10,982 bases of DNA from an uncultured Spirochaetaceae bacterium (GTDB lineage: Bacteria; Spirochaetota; Spirochaetia; Treponematales; Treponemataceae). Below the pieces are notes generated by a model. The model was not told where the DNA came from. It saw only the letters and a program-made list of their open reading frames with translations, and did no database searches. The stretch spans positions 1 to 10,982 of the forward strand of contig CACYDQ010000161.1 of the NCBI GenBank assembly GCA_902773215.1. Reading direction: 5' to 3'. Of the stretch, positions 5,867 to 10,982 are shown piece after piece; within the stretch, counting starts at the first letter, position 1, and each line of letters opens with the position of its first letter. The translations under genes and the position numbers were made by a program.

Positions 5867-6612
5867 GCGGAGATACAGCCACAGGGTTTTTCTTGTCCAC
5901 GAGCGACCCCCTGCTGAAATATATTGGTTCATGGGCAGGGGAGCTTACCGTCGGCTCCGTAATATTGCGGGTTTTGCTCTCGTTGTTCCTGTCCGCGATA
6001 ATCGGCTGGGAGCGGTCAAGCAAACGGCATTCCGCCGGGTTCAGGACTTTCATTTTGGTTACGCTGTCAGGAACGCTCGCGATGCTCCTTGACATCTGCA
6101 TTACCAGCAGGTACGGGAGCAGGCTTTTCCTGCTGTCCGCAGCGGCAATCGTTTCATCGTCACGGATTGCGACCCATACGTTGTTCTTCTCCTCGCGGAA
6201 TCAGATAATGGGGCTTACCACATCCGTCGCTTTGTGGGCCAGCTGCTTTCTGGGGATGGCCATCGGTGCCGGTCTGTACAGCATTTCCATGGTCGCTTTC
6301 CTGACCATGATTTTCTGCCTCTCCAAGCTCCCTGCCCTTGAGTTCTATTTCAAGAACCGTTCCAATCATTTTGAGATTCATCTGGAGCTGCGGAACAGCC
6401 TCAACTTGCAGAACTTCGTCACCACAATCCGGCGGCTGGGGCTTCGGATAGATGCCATCGAGATGAACACGGCATACGCGAATTCCGGGTTGAGCGTGTA
6501 TTCAATTGCGATTTCCATTTCGAGCGGGGAGCTTAAGAAGTACAAGACACACAGCGAAATAATCAAGGCTCTGTCTACGCTTGAGTATGTGTCTCACATA
6601 GAGGAGATATAA
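5863..6612 (+). CDS. MgtC/SapB-family membrane protein with ACT-like C-terminal domain, divergent
   Basis: A 249-residue protein coupled to the antiporter by an ATGA overlap. The N-terminal half has MgtC-family signposts in order: RVLLSLFLSAIIGWER (36-51), AGFRTFILV (58-66), GLTTSVALW (117-125) and GMAIGAGLY (131-139), across about four to five membrane segments. Residues about 168-249 form an alternating strand/helix region (FEIHLELRN, FVTTIRRLGLRIDAIEM, VYSIAISIS, VSHIEEI) that fits the ACT-like domain of long MgtC proteins. Oddly, the usual central GIGFLGAG motif is replaced by AAAIVSSSRIATHT, and the aspartate normally before it is not evident. MgtC proteins modulate membrane ion homeostasis under low magnesium or acid stress. 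Pairing with an antiporter suggests a joint role, perhaps as a regulatory subunit. Function remains inferred. Confidence 0.78.
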   Translation: MSGDTATGFFLSTSDPLLKYIGSWAGELTVGSVILRVLLSLFLSAIIGWERSSKRHSAGFRTFILVTLSGTLAMLLDICITSRYGSRLFLLSAAAIVSSSRIATHTLFFSSRNQIMGLTTSVALWASCFLGMAIGAGLYSISMVAFLTMIFCLSKLPALEFYFKNRSNHFEIHLELRNSLNLQNFVTTIRRLGLRIDAIEMNTAYANSGLSVYSIAISISSGELKKYKTHSEIIKALSTLEYVSHIEEI

Positions 6613-6630
6613 CGCCGAGGGAGGGAATGG

Positions 6631-6660
6631 TAAACATCCTACTCATTAAAGCAATATGAT
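6631..6660 (+). promoter_or_regulatory. Candidate promoter for the Sel1-ACP gene
   Basis: TAAACA (6631-6636) and TATGAT (6655-6660), 18 bases apart, resemble -35 and -10 boxes. They would start transcription near 6667, a short distance before AGGAG (6673-6677) and the ATG at 6684. The -35 match is weak. The 71-base gap after the MgtC-like gene shows no terminator. Confidence 0.4.
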
Positions 6661-6683
6661 GATCTTTTTAATAGGAGTAATAT

Positions 6684-7445
6684 ATGAGAGATGAACATTT
6701 AGTAAAGGAAGCAGAAGCAGGTGATGTTGATTCACAGTTTGAGTTAGGGATGCGTTATTCTATTGATAACCATGAAGAGTCCAAGAAATGGTTTGAGAAA
6801 GCTGCTGAAAACGGAAGCGTAGATGCTATGGTGGAACTGGCAGGATTATGTGAATCCGACGAGACTCCTGATACAGAATCTGCTATAAAATGGTATTTAA
6901 GGGCCGCCGAAAAAGGAAGCTTTGCGGCAATGGTGGGACTGATCCGTTGTTATAATGATAGAGCCGAAATCGAAAAATGGATTACCGAAGCCGAAAAAGT
7001 CGTTAGTAATCTCGATGCCGAATCTATATTTTACTTTGCAAATACATTGGGTGATTATCCTGAAAAAGCCATGAAGTGGTATGCCATATCCTCTAAACGG
7101 GGATGTGAATGGGCAAAACTTAAGCTTGAGCTGATATCATTAACGAAAGAGTTTGACAGTAACAAAACAGATTCTCTGCTAATCCAGATAATAGTGAAAA
7201 CCATAGCACTGTGTCTGGAAATACCAGAGAAGAGAATTTCTATGGATACTACATTTGATTCTGATTTGGGTGCGGATAACTTGGATATGTTTGAGCTCAT
7301 CTATTCTCAGGAGGAAGCTTTAGGAATTCAAATTCCTGACGATGAAAGTCTGGGAGAAAATGATATTGATGATGAATCTTGGTATAATTTTAAAATTAAA
7401 ACTGTGAAAGAGCTTGTCAGTGTAGTTAAGAGGTATGTTTCTTGA
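6684..7445 (+). CDS. Sel1-like repeat protein fused to a degenerate acyl-carrier-protein-like domain
   Basis: A 253-residue soluble protein with two parts. Residues 6-150 carry three or four Sel1-like repeats (AEAGDVDSQFELGMRYS, SKKWFEKAAENGSVDAMVEL, AIKWYLRAAEKGSFAAM, AMKWYAISSKRGCEWAKL). Residues about 163-252 resemble an acyl carrier protein: a first helix (IIVKTIALCLEI), ISMDTTFDSDLGADNLDMFE, EEALGIQIPDDE and a final TVKELVSVVKRYV helix. In a working carrier protein the motif is D-S-L, with 4'-phosphopantetheine on the serine; here it is D-N-L with Asn199 (AAC), so it cannot carry the prosthetic group in the usual way. The domain may instead be a docking or decoy module. AGGAG at 6673-6677 supports the start. 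A 60-base hand count inside the gene gives 37% GC against 62% in the next gene, suggesting separate origin. A palindromic element follows the stop. Confidence 0.8.
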   Translation: MRDEHLVKEAEAGDVDSQFELGMRYSIDNHEESKKWFEKAAENGSVDAMVELAGLCESDETPDTESAIKWYLRAAEKGSFAAMVGLIRCYNDRAEIEKWITEAEKVVSNLDAESIFYFANTLGDYPEKAMKWYAISSKRGCEWAKLKLELISLTKEFDSNKTDSLLIQIIVKTIALCLEIPEKRISMDTTFDSDLGADNLDMFELIYSQEEALGIQIPDDESLGENDIDDESWYNFKIKTVKELVSVVKRYVS

Positions 7446-7466
7446 TATCTTGCTGCTCATTGGAGG

Positions 7467-7547
7467 CACGGAACTCGGGGTAGCTCCCACCCCAGTGAAG
7501 TGAGTGAAGTTTTACTTCACTCTACTTCACAAGAGTCCCGAGGCGTG
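7467..7547. repeat. REP-like palindromic element, copy 1
   Basis: A nested hairpin begins 22 bases after the Sel1-ACP stop. The core pairs GTGAAGTGAGTGAAGT (7495-7510) with the right arm at 7514-7530, sixteen base pairs with a single T bulge and a three-base loop. An outer stem pairs CTCGGG (7474-7479) with CCCGAG (7537-7542), and CACG (7467-7470) with CGTG (7544-7547). GTAG (7480-7483) sits next to the outer stem. About 33 bases of its left half align with copy 2 at roughly four fifths identity. GTAG beside an imperfect palindrome is the mark of REP elements handled by RAYT enzymes, but no such enzyme is in the window. It may also act as a terminator. Confidence 0.7.
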
Positions 7548-7554
7548 GTATACT
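7526..7554 (+). promoter_or_regulatory. Promoter of the AlbA_2 gene, -35 box inside the palindrome
   Basis: TTCACA (7526-7531, five of six consensus positions) and TATACT (7549-7554, five of six) are 17 bases apart. Transcription should start near 7561, with a leader of about 14 bases that includes AGGTG (7566-7570) before the ATG at 7575. The -35 box is the end of the right arm of the palindromic element, so the element seems to have supplied part of this promoter. Confidence 0.55.
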
Positions 7555-7574
7555 GTCCTTCAGGCAGGTGAGCG

Positions 7575-9044
7575 ATGACTGTTGAAGATTTGATTCCGGG
7601 TCTGAACATAGAGGACACGCACAATGAATTCAAGGGTATCATAGAGGAAGGCAAGGGTGCTGCTTCTGGCAGGGCCAGGGAAATCGGCTGGCTCAAGACG
7701 GTCGCCGCGTTTGCCAATACGGACGGGGGCAGCCTCTATGTCGGCGTGGAGGACAAGACGCACAAGCTGCTTGCCCTGGACCATGATGCCGCGGATAAAA
7801 TCGTCCTTATGGTTCACAGGCAGATAAAGCAGCGTCTGGAACCTGCCGTGCCGTACAGGATTGAGGCCCTTCCCCTGAAAAAGGACGGGCGTACACGCTA
7901 TGTCCTGAGGATAGATGTTTCCCCGGGCAAAATCCTTCCGGTGACTCTGCACGAGGATAACCTGCTCGGCATTTACGTCCGAAGTTACGGGAGCACGGTG
8001 CTTGCAAGCCCGGAGCAGATCCGGGACCTCGTGCTTATGAGCGACAACAATCCATTTGACACGCCTTTCACCGAGGAGAAATTCGACAGGGCCGGCTTCG
8101 GCAAGTTGTTCTCGCTTTACAAAGAGCGCACGGGGAGGGAGCTGACGAAGAAAGCCCTTGTTTCCGCCGGTTTCATGGACAGGGCGGACAGGCTCTCGAA
8201 GGGGGCGGCCCTTTTTTCTGACGGGTACGGGGGGGAAAGGAGCAAGGTTGTCTGCACGCTCTGGCCGGAGCTGACGAAAGGAGGCTCCCTCATTCTCGCG
8301 AGCGAGGAGTTTTCGGGGAACCTGCTTGATTCGATTGAATTTGCGGTGCGCTTTGTCCAGAACCATTCCGTCAACGGCTACAAGAAGGAGGACACCGGCA
8401 GGAGCGATTATTTCTCTTACCCGGTCCGTTCCGTCACGGAAGGAATCGTCAACGCCGTGGCACACCGCAACTATTTCATGACCGGAAGCCAGATAGAGGT
8501 GAACCTGTTCAAGGACAGGCTTGAAATCACTTCACCCGGGGCTCTTCTGGGCGTGAGGGAGCTGAAGAAGGAAAAGAACATCTCTTCCATTATTCCCCGC
8601 CGCCGGAACGAGCTCATCTGCGCTATCCTCGTCTATTGCAGGTATATGGAGTCCAAGGGATCCGGATTTGACAAGATAGAGAGCGACTATGCCGGAAGGG
8701 GGGAGGCGTTCAGGCCTTTCATCTCTTCGGGGGGAAGCTCCTTTACGCTCGTGCTGCCGAACCTTACCTTCAAGGACGGCGTAATTGACGAGGGGTCTGT
8801 GCCCGAGGTTCACGTGAGGGGGCTTCTTTCGGGCAGGAACGATATCCCGGTATTGTCTTTCTGCTTTGGGAAGGAACGCAGCGTGAAGGAGATAGCGGAA
8901 TACCTAGGCATACAGCCGTCTTCCTATTTCAGGAAGCAGGTGCTTGCGGAGCTCGTCAGGCAGGGATACTTGCTGGAGAATAAGACCGCAAGCCCCTTCC
9001 GCTATATGTCGAACCCTGACAGGGTTTTCGTCGGTGGGGAATAA
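7575..9044 (+). CDS. Schlafen AlbA_2 / HATPase_c_4 / winged-helix protein
   Basis: A 489-residue soluble protein of the 'ATP-dependent helicase-like or transcriptional regulator' group named for its AlbA_2 domain. Residues 12-155 form the AlbA_2 (Schlafen-like) domain: EFKG, then LKTVAAFANTDGGSLYVGVE and the closing YVRSYGSTVLASPEQIRDL. Residues about 250-395 are a HATPase_c_4-type module with TEGIVNAVAHRNY (288-300, N-box), LEITSPGALLGV (316-327, G1-like) and KGSGFDKIE (361-369). The C-terminal part (about 430-489) has a winged-helix-like pattern (SVKEIAEYLGIQPSSYFRKQ). Members are proposed to bind nucleic acid and some sit in mobile or defence regions, but biochemical roles are mostly unknown. 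It stands alone between two copies of a palindromic repeat, with its own promoter, and converges on GH115. Confidence 0.88.
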   Translation: MTVEDLIPGLNIEDTHNEFKGIIEEGKGAASGRAREIGWLKTVAAFANTDGGSLYVGVEDKTHKLLALDHDAADKIVLMVHRQIKQRLEPAVPYRIEALPLKKDGRTRYVLRIDVSPGKILPVTLHEDNLLGIYVRSYGSTVLASPEQIRDLVLMSDNNPFDTPFTEEKFDRAGFGKLFSLYKERTGRELTKKALVSAGFMDRADRLSKGAALFSDGYGGERSKVVCTLWPELTKGGSLILASEEFSGNLLDSIEFAVRFVQNHSVNGYKKEDTGRSDYFSYPVRSVTEGIVNAVAHRNYFMTGSQIEVNLFKDRLEITSPGALLGVRELKKEKNISSIIPRRRNELICAILVYCRYMESKGSGFDKIESDYAGRGEAFRPFISSGGSSFTLVLPNLTFKDGVIDEGSVPEVHVRGLLSGRNDIPVLSFCFGKERSVKEIAEYLGIQPSSYFRKQVLAELVRQGYLLENKTASPFRYMSNPDRVFVGGE

Positions 9045-9158
9045 GGGGCGGGGAACCCAGGGTAGCCCCCCAGCCCTGTGAAGTGAGCGAAGCTGGCAGT
9101 GAAGTTGAGTGAAGTTCTGCTTCACACAGCTTCACAAGCCTGCCCCGCTCCCCGCCTT
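9045..9158. repeat. REP-like palindromic element, copy 2
   Basis: This begins directly after the AlbA_2 stop. Its outer stem is GGCGGGGA (9047-9054) with TCCCCGCC (9149-9156), plus two G-T pairs beyond. A second stem is CAGG (9059-9062) with CCTG (9139-9142), followed by GTAG (9062-9065). The core has GTGAAG at 9078, 9099 and 9109 plus GCGAAG at 9087, pairing with CTTCAC at 9120-9125 and 9130-9135. GTAG, the C-rich block and GTGAAGTGAG(C/T)GAAG are shared with copy 1. The copy ends seven bases before the GH115 stop codon on the other strand, so it probably also works as a bidirectional terminator. Confidence 0.7.
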
Positions 9159-9164
9159 ATATCC

Positions 9165-10982
9165 TTACATCCGGTAGCTCTCCGTGGGGCCCAGGTACGA
9201 TGCGGGCGGCTCCATGCCCTCGGGGAAGAGGACCAGCTTCTCCAGCACGAGCGTGGGGCAGAGCGCCTGGAAGCGCAGGGTGTTCAGCCCTTTCTTGCAC
9301 CGTACGGTCGTCCGCCGCTTCTGGATGTTGTCCTCCGCTCCCTGCATCCACTCCTCGCTGAAGTAGGTGACGAATGTCTTTTTGTCCACCATGTTGAGCA
9401 GGGCGGGCTTGTCCCCGTTCATCGCGACGGTGTATTCCATCACGTTGTCGATGAGAGGCGGGTTGGTCGGCGAGAAATACAGCTCGAGCGTATATGCCCC
9501 CTCGCTTGCGGCGGTGAAGTTGTACTCGAGCCAGGGGATGTCCTTGTCCGCGGGCGTGAAGGGCGCGTGGAAGGCGGGCAGCACCTTCACCGCCGAGCCC
9601 GTGCGCCCGTAGCCTTTCAGGTGGGCGAAGGAGTAGGGGCCGGCGTCATGCTTTTCCGCATACTTGTTTGCCGGTATGGACACGTAGCCCTGCAGCTCGT
9701 GGTAGACGTTTTTCTTCATGGGGTAGTACGTGAGGAGCTGCCCGCACAGGGCCGGGAAATGCAGCTTCATGTGGCTGAACGCGGTGTCCACGCTGACGGT
9801 CGCCGTTCCCTTGCCTCCCATCCTGAACAGCATGTCCCTGTCCACCTTCACGATGAGGCTGTCGTGCCGGTGGAGGGCGGTCCCGTCGTAGTGCGACAGG
9901 GTGAGCCAGGGCTTGTCCGAAGAGAGCTTGTAGGGAATTGGGTCCTCGTTGGACGGGGCCAGGTGGATTTCCGCCGCCGCGTTGCCGGGGTTCATGAAGG
10001 TGTCCAGCGTCATCTCCTTCTCCGAGTAGTCCGTCCCCACGAGGTATTCCTCCCTGTCCGCGGGGTTCACGATGAGCCGGGGCTTCCTGGAGGGGTATAT
10101 GCGGACGAGCGGGGGCTTCTTGTCGTCCTCGTCGTTCCAGTGGTCGAAGCCGATGTGCTCTGAGAGTCCGAATCCGTAGAACCTTCCCCCGTCCACGGCA
10201 TGGTAGCGGTCGGTCAGCTTCTGGTCGAAGTCCAGGCATTCCGCGACCTTGTCGGCCCAGTCGTTCGCCTCCGCCCGGTTCTGCCTGGCGTAGAGCTGGT
10301 TCTTGGCCGACGCTGTCCAGAGGCGGGACACGTTGGCGGATCCTACCGCGGAATAGTAGACCAGCTCCCAGAACGCGCCCTCGATCGGCCGGGGGCATCG
10401 CGACAAAAGCTCGTCCGCGCTCCTGATTATCTCCTCCGACTTGGCGAGGAGCGCGTCGGCCTCCCCGTAATGGGCGGGGTGGTATGTGTCCGCCTTCATC
10501 CGCTCCGTCCTGCAGCGGCCCATCAGCGATGTGTAGTCCTGCACGAGCCTCTCCATCTGGTCCATGTCCTTCTTAACGAACCAGTGGCCGAACTGCCTGT
10601 CAAGCCAGTCCCGCGTCCACTTCTGCGTGTTGCAGGCGGAGGGCGAGCCGTACTTGTCGTAGTCGTATGCCATGTCCATGAAGTAGTTGAGGGGAAATTC
10701 CAGCAGGCCCATGTCGCCCACGTTGACGATCCACACGTCGCGGATGCCCCACTCGTATGCGGCGGTCAGCTGCTCCCAGGCGCGGGGCAGGTAGTTCTCG
10801 TTGACCCACTCGTAGCAGTGCGGCCCGCCGTGGAAGTCGAAGTGGTAGTAGAGGCCAAGTCCTCCCTTGTGATTCCGCATGGACTCGTCGGGAAGGGCGC
10901 GGAGCATCCCGTAGTTGTCGTCGGTCATCATTATCGTGACGCCGTCGAGCAGGTCAGTGTCCTTGAGGCCCGGCGTGTCTTC
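9165..10982 (-). CDS. GH115 xylan alpha-1,2-glucuronidase, 5' partial
   Basis: The reading frame is open to the window edge, so 605 residues of a larger protein are visible; family members are usually about 800-1000 residues, so the N-terminus lies outside. GH115 enzymes remove (4-O-methyl-)glucuronic acid from internal or terminal xylose of glucuronoxylan. The visible start, LLDGVTIMMTDDNYGMLRAL, continues into GGLGLYYHFDFHGGPHCYEW and RDVWIVNVGDMGLLEFPLNY, the highly conserved barrel blocks that include active-site strands. A helical region and a beta domain follow. The last 150 residues (VSIPANKY ... LNTLRFQALCPTLVLEKLVL, PASYLGPTES) fit the C-terminal GH115_C domain. Methionine at 10931 is internal to the conserved core and is not the start. 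Secretion cannot be judged because the N-terminus is missing. It converges on the AlbA_2 gene. Confidence 0.9.
   Translation of the reverse strand, partial: EDTPGLKDTDLLDGVTIMMTDDNYGMLRALPDESMRNHKGGLGLYYHFDFHGGPHCYEWVNENYLPRAWEQLTAAYEWGIRDVWIVNVGDMGLLEFPLNYFMDMAYDYDKYGSPSACNTQKWTRDWLDRQFGHWFVKKDMDQMERLVQDYTSLMGRCRTERMKADTYHPAHYGEADALLAKSEEIIRSADELLSRCPRPIEGAFWELVYYSAVGSANVSRLWTASAKNQLYARQNRAEANDWADKVAECLDFDQKLTDRYHAVDGGRFYGFGLSEHIGFDHWNDEDDKKPPLVRIYPSRKPRLIVNPADREEYLVGTDYSEKEMTLDTFMNPGNAAAEIHLAPSNEDPIPYKLSSDKPWLTLSHYDGTALHRHDSLIVKVDRDMLFRMGGKGTATVSVDTAFSHMKLHFPALCGQLLTYYPMKKNVYHELQGYVSIPANKYAEKHDAGPYSFAHLKGYGRTGSAVKVLPAFHAPFTPADKDIPWLEYNFTAASEGAYTLELYFSPTNPPLIDNVMEYTVAMNGDKPALLNMVDKKTFVTYFSEEWMQGAEDNIQKRRTTVRCKKGLNTLRFQALCPTLVLEKLVLFPEGMEPPASYLGPTESYRM

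Noticed and set aside
4982..5932. Long minus-strand frame of 316 codons
   Set aside because: It is the complement of the antiporter, whose membrane segments and ion-site motif are clear.
7560..8465. Long minus-strand frame of 301 codons
   Set aside because: It is the complement of the AlbA_2 gene and would run through its promoter region.
9078..9135. Repeated GTGAAG units as a CRISPR array
   Set aside because: The units are six bases long without regular spacers and pair with each other as hairpin arms; no cas genes are present.
9099..10163. Long plus-strand frame of 354 codons
   Set aside because: It lies opposite the GH115 gene, which has clear family motifs. The plus-strand product is rich in Val, Arg, Gly and His, as expected from the complement of a GC-rich gene, with no recognisable domain.
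10929..10931. ATG as the true start of the GH115 gene
   Set aside because: The frame stays open to the window edge, and the upstream codons (LLDGVTI) continue the conserved barrel strand, so this methionine is internal.

Overview
The window looks like an accessory stretch of a spirochaete chromosome, most likely a gut or rumen Treponema. This is inferred from gene content: a BspA-type leucine-rich-repeat protein, a HU-like/DUF4469 protein, a short XRE regulator beginning MNFWE...SRKELAY, and a GH115 xylan alpha-glucuronidase. Shine-Dalgarno-led starts (AAGGAG, AGGAG) and sigma70-like boxes (TTGACT/TATACT) argue against Bacteroidetes. Most genes are GC-rich. The genes at 2745-3110 and 6684-7445 are clearly AT-richer, which suggests a mosaic.

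Layout. (1) 1-594: 3' part of a HU-like/DUF4469 gene on the plus strand, converging on an XRE regulator on the minus strand (729-1085), with a GC-rich hairpin cluster between them. (2) 1086-1207: a divergent control region with a well-formed sigma70 promoter and stacked GTGTC/GACAC dyads that look like operators for the XRE protein. (3) 1208-4345: a cytoplasmic-looking LRR protein, an overlapping 73-residue GX3-repeat protein, a second GX3 protein with a glycine-rich membrane segment and a polyacidic tail, and an orphan TPR-like protein. (4) 4421-6612: a CPA2-type cation/proton antiporter translationally coupled (ATGA overlap) to a divergent MgtC-family membrane protein. (5) 6684-7445: an AT-rich gene fusing Sel1-like repeats to an acyl-carrier-protein-like domain whose phosphopantetheine serine is replaced by asparagine. 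(6) 7575-9044: a Schlafen AlbA_2/HATPase/winged-helix protein with a related GTGAAG-rich palindromic element on each side; the upstream element appears to donate the -35 box of its promoter. (7) 9165 to the window end, minus strand: the C-terminal two thirds or so of a GH115 alpha-glucuronidase.

Functional links. The antiporter and MgtC-like protein probably act together in membrane ion balance. The XRE regulator probably controls itself and the LRR gene. GH115 belongs to glucuronoxylan breakdown and is unrelated to its neighbours. The points most worth a second look are the Sel1-ACP fusion with an unmodifiable carrier site, the paired REP-like palindromes around the AlbA_2 gene, the operator array, and the two adjacent GX3-repeat proteins. 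No tRNA, rRNA, CRISPR array or transposase gene was seen.
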